Source: Mycolicibacterium nivoides (GTDB lineage Bacteria; Actinomycetota; Actinomycetes; Mycobacteriales; Mycobacteriaceae). Taken from it: 64,000 nt of DNA. How positions within the stretch are numbered: position 1 is the first letter of the stretch; every line of letters starts with the position of its first letter. The position numbers and the translations under genes are program-made. The notes under the pieces are model-generated. The model made no database searches, was not told where the DNA came from, and saw nothing but the letters and a program-made list of their open reading frames with translations. Where the stretch lies: assembly GCF_003855255.1 (NCBI RefSeq), contig NZ_CP034072.1, positions 1,848,240-1,912,239 on the forward strand, written 5' to 3'. Below, piece by piece: positions 44,230 to 53,239 of the stretch.

Positions 44230-45087
44230 ATGTCTGAACAGTCTGTTTATGGTGCTTCCGGAACCGCCGCAGAGTCGGCGGAGTCCAAGCCACGTACCAA
44301 GGTCCGCACGCTCACGCTGCAGAAATGGAAGTCCGAAGGGCACAAGTGGGCGATGCTCACCTGTTACGACTACTCCAGCGCGCGCGTGTTCGACGAGGCC
44401 GACATTCCGGTGCTGCTCGTCGGCGACTCGGCGGCAAACGTCGTGTACGGCTACGACACGACCGTGCCGATCACGATCGACGAGCTGATCCCGTTGGCCC
44501 GCGCGGTCGTCAAGGGCGCCCCGCATGCGCTGGTCATCGCCGACCTGCCGTTCGGCAGCTATGAGAGCAGTCCGGCCCAGGCACTGGCCACCGCGACCCG
44601 CTTCATGAAGGAGACCGGCGCGCAGGCGATCAAGCTCGAGGGCGGCGAGCGGATGGCCGATCAGATCGCGACGCTGTCGGCCGCCGGCATCCCGGTGGTG
44701 GCGCACATCGGCTTCACCCCGCAGAGCGTGAACGGGCTGGGCGGGTTCCGCGTCCAGGGTCGGGGTGACGCAGCCGAGCAGACGATCCACGACGCGATCG
44801 CCGTGCAGGAAGCCGGTGCGATCGCGGTGGTGCTGGAAATGGTGCCCGCCGAGTTGGCGACCCAGATCACCGGCAAGCTGACGATCCCCACGGTCGGCAT
44901 CGGCGCCGGCCCCAATTGCGATGCCCAGGTGCTGGTCTGGCAGGACATGGCCGGACTCACCAGCGGCAAGACCGCGAAGTTCGTCAAGCGTTTCGCTGAC
45001 GTGGGCGGCGAACTGCACCGCGCGGCAGCGCAGTACGCCCACGACGTGGCGACCGGGGTTTTCCCGGCCGAAGAGCACAGCTATTGA
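44230..45087 (+). CDS. panB: 3-methyl-2-oxobutanoate hydroxymethyltransferase
   Basis: 285 residues. Transfers a hydroxymethyl group from methylene-tetrahydrofolate to ketoisovalerate, first committed step of pantothenate synthesis. TIM-barrel motifs: [59 protein letters not shown] and [20 protein letters not shown] with the catalytic Glu region before it. ATG 44230 has AAGGGA 6 nt upstream. Corresponds to Rv2225. Confidence 0.95.
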   Translation: MSEQSVYGASGTAAESAESKPRTKVRTLTLQKWKSEGHKWAMLTCYDYSSARVFDEADIPVLLVGDSAANVVYGYDTTVPITIDELIPLARAVVKGAPHALVIADLPFGSYESSPAQALATATRFMKETGAQAIKLEGGERMADQIATLSAAGIPVVAHIGFTPQSVNGLGGFRVQGRGDAAEQTIHDAIAVQEAGAIAVVLEMVPAELATQITGKLTIPTVGIGAGPNCDAQVLVWQDMAGLTSGKTAKFVKRFADVGGELHRAAAQYAHDVATGVFPAEEHSY

Positions 45088-45095
45088 TGTCGGCT

Positions 45096-45527
45096 TCAGG
45101 CCAGCGCGTCACCGAGTTTGACGAGTAACCGGGTCAGCGCTGTCTTGTCCTCACTGGTGAGGCCGGCGAACATCTCGTGTGCAGCGGCGATGTAGTCGGC
45201 CCGCCAGTGTCGGGCTTGCTCCTGCCCCTCGGCTGTCGTCGTCAATCGCACTGCCCGGCGGTCGTTTTCATCGGGTGCACGGACTACCAGCCCTTCCCGC
45301 ACCAGAGCCTCGACGAGGGTTGACGCGGTGGCTTGGGTGATACCGACGGCCCTGGCCACCTCGGCTGAGCGGACCGGTTGCATCCGTTCGATCTCGGCGA
45401 GCAGCTTGGACCGTGGGGTCGACACCCCACGGTCGCCGAGGCGCTCGTCGAATGCGCGGACAACGGACTTGGCAGCGCGCCCGAAGGCATCGGCCAGTTC
45501 CGCCGCGCTCCGTTGCTCGTCGTTCAC
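45096..45527 (-). CDS. MarR-family transcriptional regulator
   Basis: 143-residue winged-helix regulator: helices to about 60, recognition region EVARAVGITQATASTLVEALV (about 58-78), wing with DENDRRAVRLTTTAEG (about 88-103), and a C-terminal dimer helix. GTG 45527 has GAGGAGAA 5 nt upstream. It is divergent from the aldo/keto reductase gene, whose promoter carries an 11-bp direct repeat that this protein may bind. Confidence 0.9.
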   Translation of the reverse strand: MNDEQRSAAELADAFGRAAKSVVRAFDERLGDRGVSTPRSKLLAEIERMQPVRSAEVARAVGITQATASTLVEALVREGLVVRAPDENDRRAVRLTTTAEGQEQARHWRADYIAAAHEMFAGLTSEDKTALTRLLVKLGDALA

Positions 45528-45547
45528 GACGGTTCTCCTCTGATTCG

Positions 45548-45592
45548 TTGACAGAGAATATCAGTGCTCATATAGTTTGATCTCATATAGTT
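45548..45592 (+). promoter_or_regulatory. Strong sigma-A promoter with direct-repeat operator (MarR site candidate)
   Basis: TTGACA (45548-45553), 17-bp spacer, TATAGT (45571-45576). The 11-mer CTCATATAGTT occurs at 45567-45577 and 45582-45592, a 15-bp period that overlaps the -10 and the start region. This fits repression by the divergent MarR protein. Confidence 0.65.
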
Positions 45593-45615
45593 AGAGATCT
45601 AACGAAAGGTCCGCC

Positions 45616-46509
45616 ATGACCTCCCCACAGACATTCTCGCTAGGGTCGCTGGTCGTCCGACGTGTCGGATTCGGCGCCATGCAGTTGCCCGGGCCCGGAG
45701 TGTTCGGCCCGCCGCGTGACCACGACCAGGCGCTCGCGGTGTTACGCCGCGCGGTCGAACTCGGTGTCGACCACATCGATACCGCCCAGTTCTACGGGCC
45801 GGATGTCGCCAACGAACTCATCCGGGAGGCGCTGTACCCCTACCCGCAGAACCTGGCTCTTGTCACCAAGGTCGGTGGCAGGCGCGACGCCCAGGCCAAC
45901 TGGCTGCCGGCGCAGCAACCCGCCGAACTGCGGCACAGCATCGAAGAGAACCTGCGCACCCTGGGGGTCGACCAGCTTGCCGTGGTGAACCTGCGGCTTT
46001 TCGGGGGCGACATCGGAGGTCCCGCCGAGGTCGACCACGGGTTGTTCGAGCAGCAACTGGACACCCTGATCACGGCTCGCGACGAAGGCCTCATCGCCGG
46101 CATCGGGCTGAGCAGCGCCTCACGCGAGCATGTTGAGATCGCGCTGGAGCGCACCGAGATCGCCTGCGTGCAGAACGCCTACAACCTCGCCGACCGCACC
46201 TCGCAGCCCGTGCTCGACCTGTGCATCGAACGCGACATCGCCTTCGTCCCGTTCTTTCCGCTGGGTTCGGCGTTCGCCGCGGACAATCCGGTCCTGGGCC
46301 ATCCGACGATCCGGCGGGTGGCCACCGAACTGGGCCGTACGCCGGCGCAGATCGCGTTGGCGTGGACGTTGAATGTCGCGCCGAACGTGCTGCTGATTCC
46401 CGGGACGTCCTCGGTTGCCCACCTGGAGGAGAACCTGGCCGTCGCAGATATCGAGCTGCCGGCTGATCTCACCATCGAACCGGCTGCTGCCGGCCCGGCG
46501 GCCGGCTAG
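45616..46509 (+). CDS. Aldo/keto reductase
   Basis: 297-residue NADPH-dependent TIM-barrel reductase. VRRVGFGAMQLPGPGVFG opening, catalytic Asp and Tyr in DHIDTAQFYGP (about 49-59), Lys in LVTKVGG (about 79), NADP-binding end IPGTSSVAHLEENL. Physiological substrate unknown; divergent pairing with a MarR gene suggests a stress or xenobiotic aldehyde. AAAGG site 7 nt before the ATG. The stop shares CTAG with the convergent enoyl-CoA hydratase gene. Confidence 0.92.
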   Translation: MTSPQTFSLGSLVVRRVGFGAMQLPGPGVFGPPRDHDQALAVLRRAVELGVDHIDTAQFYGPDVANELIREALYPYPQNLALVTKVGGRRDAQANWLPAQQPAELRHSIEENLRTLGVDQLAVVNLRLFGGDIGGPAEVDHGLFEQQLDTLITARDEGLIAGIGLSSASREHVEIALERTEIACVQNAYNLADRTSQPVLDLCIERDIAFVPFFPLGSAFAADNPVLGHPTIRRVATELGRTPAQIALAWTLNVAPNVLLIPGTSSVAHLEENLAVADIELPADLTIEPAAAGPAAG

Positions 46510-47291
46510 GCGAACTCGGGCCGGCGCTTGCCCAGGAACGCGTCGACGCCTTCGCGGCCGTCGGCGGAGTTGGCCCGCTCGGCGATGAACCGGCCTTCGG
46601 CTGCCATCTGCTCTTCGAGGCTGTTCTTGAACGAGGACACCAGCAGCGACTTGACCGCGCCGTTGGATCCACCGGAGCCTGCCGCGACTTCCTCGGCCAG
46701 TTTCGTGGCCCGGGCGGCCAGGTCGTCGCCGGCGACAACCTCGGTGATCAGTCCCCAGTCCAGCGCCTCGGCGGCCGAGAGCGTGCGGTTGGTCAGGATG
46801 AGCTCCTGCGCCCGGCGCAGTCCGACCAGTCGCGGCAGGTGGTAGGACGCGCTGCCGTCGGGGCTCAGCCCGACCTTGGTGTAGGCCATGGTGAAGGTGG
46901 CCGATTCGGCGGCCAGCACCAGGTCGCCGGCCACCGCGAGGCTGAAACCGGCGCCGGCGGCGGTGCCGTTGACCGCGGTGATCAGCACGGCGTCCATCCG
47001 GGCGAACGACGAGATGGCCTGGTGCAGGTCGTCGGCGACGCCCTTGATGAACCGGCCGCGGTCGGGCGCGGTGGCGAACGACTTCAGGTCGCCGCCCGCG
47101 CAGAAGAATCGGCCCGCACCGGTCAGCACCACGGCCTTGGTACCGGGCGTGTCGCAGCGCCGGGCGGCGTCGGCCAGTTCGCGAGTCATGGTGTCGTTCA
47201 TGCCATTCGCGGCATCCGGGCGGTTCAGCGTGATGTGCGCGACGGCGCCGGACTGCTCGAACGAGATGGCTTCATAGGTGGGCTCGGTCAC
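46506..47291 (-). CDS. Enoyl-CoA hydratase/isomerase family protein
   Basis: 261-residue crotonase-fold protein. The oxyanion hole segments are FFCAGGDLKSF (about 63-73) and NGTAAGAGFSLAVAGDLV. At the second catalytic position the sequence is YTKVGLSPDGSAS with Asp, which suggests an isomerase-type active site rather than a Glu-Glu hydratase. GTG 47291 has TAGAGT (47299-47304, minus) ending 7 nt upstream; that -10 overlaps the stop of the TetR gene. Confidence 0.9.
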   Translation of the reverse strand: MTEPTYEAISFEQSGAVAHITLNRPDAANGMNDTMTRELADAARRCDTPGTKAVVLTGAGRFFCAGGDLKSFATAPDRGRFIKGVADDLHQAISSFARMDAVLITAVNGTAAGAGFSLAVAGDLVLAAESATFTMAYTKVGLSPDGSASYHLPRLVGLRRAQELILTNRTLSAAEALDWGLITEVVAGDDLAARATKLAEEVAAGSGGSNGAVKSLLVSSFKNSLEEQMAAEGRFIAERANSADGREGVDAFLGKRRPEFA

Positions 47292-47301
47292 GGCCCGAAC
47301 T

Positions 47302-48000
47302 CTAGCGGGCCGGGGTTTGCGGTGGCCGCAGCCCCAGCCGGGCGGCGGTGGCGTCCTCCAACGGGCCGAAATCGCCGTCGAACCCGAGGATCCGCAGCGC
47401 CCCCTCCCCGATCGCCCAGGGCTGCGCGGGCGCGCTCTCGACATCGTCGGAACGGCTGTTGACCACCGATTCCACCAATCGGAACGGCAGGTCAGCGGCG
47501 TCGGGCGGACCTGCGCATTCGGTGATCACCGCCTCCGACAGCCTCCGGTACACCTCCCGCAGCTCGGCGCGGCGGCGGCGGAACGGTTCGAACCGGTCGG
47601 TGCGCAGCTCGGGAAGCAGATACAGGGCACCCAGATTCCACCGGCCCGCGCACAGCTGATGCGCATCGGCGACCGCGAGCGTGTGCAGGTGCTGCGCCGC
47701 CGGCCCCGCGCTGTCGAGCAGCTCGGCGCCCAGGCGAAGGGCATCGTCGACGGTGCCGGCCAGCAACGCGTCGAGAATGTCGTCCTTGGTCGCGAAATGG
47801 TGATACAGCGAGGCTTGCCGGACCCCGACTTCGTCGGCGATGCGCCGCGTCGAGGTGCTGGCGTAGCCGTGGGTGGTGAACAGCTCGGCGGCGGCATCGA
47901 GAATCTGTTCACGGGCAGTCGCGCCCGGTCGGCGTGGCCGCTCCAGCCGCGGGCGTCCGCGCCCGGCAGCGGCGTTCGCCGGTGTCGTCTCAGCCGCCAT
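47302..48000 (-). CDS. TetR-family transcriptional regulator
   Basis: 232 residues. N-terminal HTH: ILDAAAELFTTHGYASTSTRRIADEVGVRQASLYHHF (positions about 33-70), then a helical ligand domain. TACTGT (48008-48013, minus) ends 7 nt before ATG 48000. Ten nt separate it from the enoyl-CoA hydratase gene, which it may control or be cotranscribed with. Effector unknown, perhaps an acyl-CoA. Confidence 0.9.
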   Translation of the reverse strand: MAAETTPANAAAGRGRPRLERPRRPGATAREQILDAAAELFTTHGYASTSTRRIADEVGVRQASLYHHFATKDDILDALLAGTVDDALRLGAELLDSAGPAAQHLHTLAVADAHQLCAGRWNLGALYLLPELRTDRFEPFRRRRAELREVYRRLSEAVITECAGPPDAADLPFRLVESVVNSRSDDVESAPAQPWAIGEGALRILGFDGDFGPLEDATAARLGLRPPQTPAR

Positions 48001-48162
48001 GTCAGCAACAGTAGGAGACTCCCACCGACATCACCGACAGCGCGGTGGGGACAGCGGCAAGTCTTGATGTTGCTGTGACCGGACACCGGTCGTGACACCC
48101 ACCTGGATATGGCACGCTGGTCCCATCCGATCTCCCGCCTCCGGTGCACAGCGAAGGTGACT

Positions 48163-49662
48163 ATGGCCCCCGGCAAATCCAAGACCGCGAGGTACACCGA
48201 AATCGAGCGGAAGTTCGCGGTCACCGAGAACACCGTCTCGCCGTCGTTCGAGGGGCTGTCGGCCATCGCCGAGGTCGCACGCGTGGAAACCCAGCACCTG
48301 GATGCGGTGTACTTCGACACCCCGAATCGCGACCTTGCCGCGCACCGCATCACGCTGCGGCGCCGCACCGGCGGCAGCGACGCGGGCTGGCACCTGAAGC
48401 TTCCGGCCGGCGTCGACACCCGCACCGAGGTCCGCATGCCGCTGGGCACAGCAACCGACACCGTGCCCGAGGATCTGCGCGACATCGTGCTTGCGATCGT
48501 CCGGGACCGGCCGCTGTCCCCGGTGGCCCGGATCAGCACCGAGCGCAACGTGGCGGTGCTGCGCGGAGCCGACGGCGTCGGCCTGGCCGAGTTCTGCGAC
48601 GACCGGGTGACCGCTTCGGTCACCGGCGAGGTAGCCGATGCACAGAGCTGGCGGGAGTGGGAGCTGGAGCTGCTCACCGCCGATGTGCCCGACGACCTGA
48701 TGGACCGGCTGTCGAACCGGCTGGCGGATGCCGGCGCGGAACCGGCAGGGCACGGTTCGAAGCTGGCCAGGGTGCTCGGAACGGATGCGGCCCCGGCTCC
48801 TGCTCCCCCTGCCGATCCGGTGCACCGGGCCATCGCCGAGCAGATCGAGGCGCTGCTGGTGTGGGACCGCGCGGTCCGCGCGGACGCCTACGACTCGGTA
48901 CATCAGATGCGGGTGACCACCCGCAAGATCCGGAGTCTGCTGCAGGAGTCCAAGGGCGCCTTCGGCCTCGACGACGACGGCTGGGTACTCGACGAGCTGC
49001 GCGCGCTGGCCGCGGTGCTGGGTGTGGCCCGCGATGCCGAGGTGCTGGCCGAGCGCTATCAGCGCGCGCTCGACGAGATGCCCGCCGAGCTGGTCCGCGG
49101 ACCCGTTCGCCAGCGGCTGGTCGAGGGCGCCAACCGCCGCTACACCGCGGGCTGGCGGCGTTCCCTGCTGGCGATGCGCTCGGAGCGCTACTTCCGGCTG
49201 CTGGACGCGCTCGAGGAGCTGGTGCGTGCCGAGCAGCCGGAATCCGCCGACGCTGCAACGAAATCGGTGAACATCGACGCTGCGTACAAGAGGGTTCGCA
49301 AGGCCGCCAAGACCGCTGCCGCGGCCGACAGCGATGCCGAGGCCAGTGCCGAGGAGAAGGACGAGGCGCTGCACCGAATTCGCAAGGGCGCCAAGCGGCT
49401 TCGCTACACCGCGGCGGCCACCGGAGCGGAGAAGGTCTCCGAGCGCGCCAAGACCATCCAGACGTTGCTGGGCGACCATCAGGACAGCGTGGTGAGCAAG
49501 GCTCATCTGAGCACCCAGGCGGATGCCGCACATGCCGCGGGCGAGGACACCTTCACCTACGGGCTGCTGTATCAGCAGGAGCACGACACCGCCCAGGAGT
49601 CTCGGGCGCAGCTGCAGGATGCACTCAAGAAGCTGGACAAGGCGGTGCGCAAGTCCCACTAG
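48163..49662 (+). CDS. CYTH and CHAD domain protein, Rv2226-like
   Basis: 499 residues. The N-terminal CYTH (triphosphate tunnel) domain has EIERKFAV (the ExExK metal/phosphate motif, about 11-18) and a chain of Arg/Lys/Glu strands to about 205. The C-terminal CHAD domain (about 215-495) has conserved His at VHQMRVTTRKIRS and LHRIRKGAKRLRY, the pattern that binds polyphosphate. A role in polyphosphate handling is likely. ATG 48163 with GAAGGTGA just upstream is preferred to the in-frame ATG at 48109. Confidence 0.9.
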   Translation: MAPGKSKTARYTEIERKFAVTENTVSPSFEGLSAIAEVARVETQHLDAVYFDTPNRDLAAHRITLRRRTGGSDAGWHLKLPAGVDTRTEVRMPLGTATDTVPEDLRDIVLAIVRDRPLSPVARISTERNVAVLRGADGVGLAEFCDDRVTASVTGEVADAQSWREWELELLTADVPDDLMDRLSNRLADAGAEPAGHGSKLARVLGTDAAPAPAPPADPVHRAIAEQIEALLVWDRAVRADAYDSVHQMRVTTRKIRSLLQESKGAFGLDDDGWVLDELRALAAVLGVARDAEVLAERYQRALDEMPAELVRGPVRQRLVEGANRRYTAGWRRSLLAMRSERYFRLLDALEELVRAEQPESADAATKSVNIDAAYKRVRKAAKTAAAADSDAEASAEEKDEALHRIRKGAKRLRYTAAATGAEKVSERAKTIQTLLGDHQDSVVSKAHLSTQADAAHAAGEDTFTYGLLYQQEHDTAQESRAQLQDALKKLDKAVRKSH

Positions 49663-49686
49663 GGACCTGGGCCGGTTGCGGAGCGA

Positions 49687-49699
49687 GGGCGAACGAGCT
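49687..49699 (+). repeat. Distal attachment-site copy of the rnpB-linked element
   Basis: The 13-mer GGGCGAACGAGCT occurs here and again at 51874-51886, at the 3' end of rnpB. The two copies bracket the integrase remnant and cargo gene, as attL/attR do. Confidence 0.6.
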
Positions 49700-50366
49700 C
49701 ACCGCGTCACGAACCTGCAGGTGATCGAGAGTTGTACCTGTTCACACCGTTGTTGAGCTTGCTGTAGACGGACCGCAGACGGCCGTAGAGTGCTATGCGG
49801 GGATCGCCATTGCGTTGGTATCCATTGTGGTACCGCTCCTCCGCTCGCGGTGGCAACGGATCGAAGCCCGATGCCACCACAACAACCACCGCATCGGCGG
49901 CCGACACCATTCCCCGCATATCGCCGGTTCCGATCCCGGTCCCCACGAGCGCACGCGCGCCGCACCCCGCACGCACAGGACGGCCTGATGCGAGGAAGCA
50001 CCCGCCCGCGCGGATCGTCGGCATGATCAACGCCGCCTTCACGAATGACGAGCACCTCGAAAAAACGCGAACGGTTACGAGCCGGTCTGGCATGGTCATC
50101 ATCGGCGGCAACATCGTCCACCCGACGGGTGCACGAGTATCAAGCGCGGACTCGTGGGTGATGTCCGGCAGGTCGGTCCATGAGTTAGGCAGTGATGCCC
50201 GGAGGCACGCCCTTCTGATAGACGGCCGCGGCATCATCCCGGCAGCGCCTCGAACGACTCGCCACCCGCGCTCCCTAGACATTCTCTAGGCCAGTTCGCT
50301 ATTGGCGAAATGGCAACCGGCATGTCGCGGGACAGCATCCGGCACTGTCGGCAGTAGCGTCGCGCT
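49700..50366. other. Stretch without a confident gene, inside the element
   Basis: Long readings exist on both strands (for example 49795-50289 plus and 49707-50282 minus), but neither has a ribosome site, a -10 at leaderless spacing, or a recognisable domain, and they overlap each other almost fully. The sequence may be decayed element DNA. Confidence 0.5.
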
Positions 50367-51239
50367 ATGGCGATCTACCACTCACCGTCGAACAAAGTGC
50401 ATCGAGGTTTCGCCTACCTCGACGACGAGACGGTCATCAACAGCCTTTCGGCCGTCGAGTCCGGAAAGATCGACGAAGTCGTGGCGAAAGTGAATTCAGC
50501 CCGTGAAGGTGGCTTCGGCGGCGGGGTCAGCATTTATGGCGCAAAGGTCGACGGTGCCAAAAAATCCACATCAGCTTTTGAGGAGGAGATGGTGCGGACG
50601 CGCACCAGGTTTTCGATCTTTGAGCTTTGGTATCAGAGTCTCCGGGAAGGTAAGGCCCTCGGGAGTTTCGACGGGTGGGGACCAGCCGCACTGGACGGAG
50701 TGAAATCCGGTGACACGGTGGAATTTCGCGCGCACCTCGAAGCCGCGCCGATACAAACACTCCTACGTCTTTATCTGTGGTTTGCCGATAAGGCGAAATC
50801 CCAAGGCCATTTCTTCAGCCAGAAGGGCGAGGAACTGAAGACCACGAAAGAAACCGAAAGAATCATCAGCATGATCCTCGCTCAGGACCAACAAAACGAT
50901 GAAGACCAAGAGATCATTGTCGAAGCAGTGCCACTAGGTGATGCCGGTCCTGGTATCGCTATGCCAATTAAGAAGAAGTGGGTAATCGGCAATCTCGGAC
51001 GGTTCGGAGGCGAGTATACGGTAGTCGCACAAGTCGACCGTCTAATTGCGTCTAACGACGAACTGCCCGCGCTCCGATTGACGCACGACGTCGCCGCCAC
51101 ACCGTTAGAGATCGACACGCTGAAAACAGCATTGGACGCGTTCAAGGAGTCGGCGGAATCATTTGGTCTTGATCTTGCGGACGCGGCGACGATTAAGGGT
51201 CCGGCGTTATGGCTTGAGCCCATCGCGGTCTTTCGCTGA
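50367..51239 (+). CDS. Element cargo protein of unknown function (tentatively DUF6414-like)
   Basis: 290 residues. The opening (HRGFAYLDDETVINSLSAVESG) resembles the YLD-x-x-x-V/L-N-S-L start of DUF6414-type proteins, a poorly known bacterial family; I hold this loosely. The middle is helical with Phe/Trp-rich text (FSIFELWYQSLREGKALGSF) and the end forms beta-rich and helical parts. No transmembrane helix. TAGCGT (50355-50360) ends 6 nt before the ATG, so it still has a mycobacterial leaderless promoter. Base use is visibly less GC-rich than neighbours, consistent with acquisition. Confidence 0.75.
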   Translation: MAIYHSPSNKVHRGFAYLDDETVINSLSAVESGKIDEVVAKVNSAREGGFGGGVSIYGAKVDGAKKSTSAFEEEMVRTRTRFSIFELWYQSLREGKALGSFDGWGPAALDGVKSGDTVEFRAHLEAAPIQTLLRLYLWFADKAKSQGHFFSQKGEELKTTKETERIISMILAQDQQNDEDQEIIVEAVPLGDAGPGIAMPIKKKWVIGNLGRFGGEYTVVAQVDRLIASNDELPALRLTHDVAATPLEIDTLKTALDAFKESAESFGLDLADAATIKGPALWLEPIAVFR

Positions 51240-51299
51240 CGAGGTACCGCCGACACACGACCAGCTGGACGTGTTGGGACGCATTGAGAGATGCGCGGC

Positions 51300-51853
51300 C
51301 ATACGCTAGCGGCCCGGTACGGGGATGTGGGACTGCGAGCGTTTCGGCGTCACGGTCGACCGCGTGCGGTTCCTCGAAAGCGCGGTGAAGTGGGCCGGCA
51401 GCCGATTACGTTACAGGTACAGGCCGCGATGTTGGGGCCGCCGAAGACGCAAGCGAGCAACTGGACGGTCCCGCTCCCCAGGATGGTCGTAGAGGCCCGC
51501 GGCACACCTCGCGGCATTTCCCGCAAAACCCGAACAGGCTTGTTTCCCCTCTTTGGGAAGCCGATCACCCGGCAGTCGTTCGGATGCAAGTGGCGGTTGG
51601 CAGTCGAGACGGCGGCGCTCCCGACCGGAACCGGGTTCCACCCACTTCGCCACTACAACGCGAGCCTGCCAATCCGGCCAGGCGAGAGCGTGAAATCTGT
51701 CCAGGCCGGGCTCGGACACGCGAGCGCGGTCGAAACCCTGGGCACAGACAGCCACCTCGGCCTGACTCCGAACTCCGAACGTGGGACGCGATTGATTCGG
51801 TCCTCGGATCTACTGCGGACGCACTGACGACGACATCCGCTCAGGCGCGCTAG
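51300..51853 (+). pseudogene. Broken tyrosine recombinase (phage-type integrase), C-terminal part
   Basis: Three frames must be joined to recover the catalytic half of a tyrosine integrase. First, ERFGVTVDRVRFLESAVK (frame of 51325). Then, in the frame of 51291, MLGPPKTQASNWTVPLPRMVVEA and the box-II motif GFHPLRHYNAS with GLGHASAVETL. Last, PDSELRTWDAIDSVLGSTADAL in the frame ending at 51853. The catalytic Tyr of the usual TLDTYxHLW is Asp here (TLGTDSHL), and a base is lost right after it. The N-terminal core-binding domain is missing. It cannot be active. It ends 20 nt before the rnpB-proximal repeat. Confidence 0.8.
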
Positions 51854-51875
51854 ACGCACAGATCATCCGGCTGGG

Positions 51876-52276
<401 letters not shown>

Positions 52277-52283
52277 GCTGATC

Positions 52284-52293
52284 ACCGTACCCT
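52284..52293. promoter_or_regulatory. Overlapping divergent -10 elements of rnpB and the AraC-family gene
   Basis: Minus-strand TACGGT (52289-52284) serves rnpB; plus-strand TACCCT (52288-52293) serves the AraC-type gene with 7 nt to its ATG. The two hexamers share the central TA of GTAC, so polymerase cannot occupy both at once. Confidence 0.6.
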
Positions 52294-52300
52294 TAATCGC

Positions 52301-52753
52301 ATGGTCCAGGTGCCACCGGCACGATATTTGCTCCGTGCGAAGGATCTCGCGGACGCCCGTTACGCGGATCCGATCACCGTCGACGACCTCGCGGCGGCCG
52401 CCGGATTGTCCCGAGCGCACTTCAGCCGGATGTTCACCCGCACCTTCGGTGAGTCTCCCCGTGCCTACCTGCAGAGTCGGCGCCTCGAGCGGGCCGCGGC
52501 ACTGCTGCGCAACACCGACCGTTCGGTCGCCGACATCTGCGTGATGGTCGGCCTGCAGAGCGTCGGCTCGTTCACCACGAATTTCGCGCGGGCGTACGGC
52601 AAGCCCCCGGCCGCCTACCGGGCGAGCCTGCCGCCGGCCATGCTCCGCGCCCCGGTGCCCAGTTGCATCCTGGCGCGCGACACCCGGCGTCCCCACGCCG
52701 GCCGGCCCAAGACAGCACAAACGGAGAAGACGGCCGGACCGGACCGCACGTAG
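52301..52753 (+). CDS. AraC-family regulator, DNA-binding domain only
   Basis: 150 residues made of the two AraC HTH units: ITVDDLAAAAGLSRAHFSRMF (about 25-45) and SVADICVMVGLQSVGSFTTNFARAYG (about 75-100), with no ligand domain. The Cys-containing C-terminal tail is basic. ATG 52301 lies 7 nt after TACCCT (52288-52293), so a leaderless start; the in-frame upstream ATG at 52247 would lie inside rnpB. The VOC gene begins 9 nt downstream, a pairing common in Actinobacteria. Confidence 0.9.
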   Translation: MVQVPPARYLLRAKDLADARYADPITVDDLAAAAGLSRAHFSRMFTRTFGESPRAYLQSRRLERAAALLRNTDRSVADICVMVGLQSVGSFTTNFARAYGKPPAAYRASLPPAMLRAPVPSCILARDTRRPHAGRPKTAQTEKTAGPDRT

Positions 52754-52762
52754 CGTCGTGCC

Positions 52763-53209
52763 ATGATGAAAATCGCATACACGCACTTGTGGGTTCACGA
52801 TCAGGAAGTCGCGCTGAAATTCTGGACCGAGAAGGTGGGAATGGAAGTGCGCGAAGATGTTTCGTTCCCCGAAGAGATGGGCGCATTCCGGTGGCTCACG
52901 GTCGGCCCGCCCGGACAAGACGAGGTCGGCATCGTGCTGATGGCCGTGCCCGGCGAGCCCGTGATGGATGAGCAGACGCAGAAGCAGGTCCAGGACCTGA
53001 CCGCAAAGGGCTTCGCCGGCACGGTGTTTCTGACCACCGAGGACTGCCAGAAGAGCTACGACGAGCTGACCGCGCGCGGCGTCGAGTTCACCGAACCGCC
53101 GAACCAGATGCCCTACGGCATCGATTCCGGCTTCCGTGATCCGTCGGGCAACAGCATCCGGCTGACGCAGCGCACGGACATCCCCGCCACGGCATCTGGC
53201 ACCGCATAG
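52763..53209 (+). CDS. VOC-family (glyoxalase-like) protein
   Basis: 148 residues, two betaalphabetabetabeta units: YTHLWVHDQEVALKFWTEKVGMEV at the N-terminus and FRDPSGNSIRLTQ at the C-terminus, the latter with the DPxGN loop of VOC proteins. A metal-dependent lyase, isomerase or binding protein; substrate unknown. TAGCGT (52751-52756), overlapping the AraC stop, ends 6 nt before the ATG, so it may have its own leaderless promoter. Confidence 0.9.
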   Translation: MMKIAYTHLWVHDQEVALKFWTEKVGMEVREDVSFPEEMGAFRWLTVGPPGQDEVGIVLMAVPGEPVMDEQTQKQVQDLTAKGFAGTVFLTTEDCQKSYDELTARGVEFTEPPNQMPYGIDSGFRDPSGNSIRLTQRTDIPATASGTA

Positions 53210-53239
53210 CCACTGGCCTGCGGCGGCGGGGGCTGCCCG

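Noticed and set aside
49707..50289. Two opposed open readings (164 and 191 codons) at the left of the element
   Set aside because: They overlap almost fully, have no start signals or domains, and mixed codon use. Left as unassigned.
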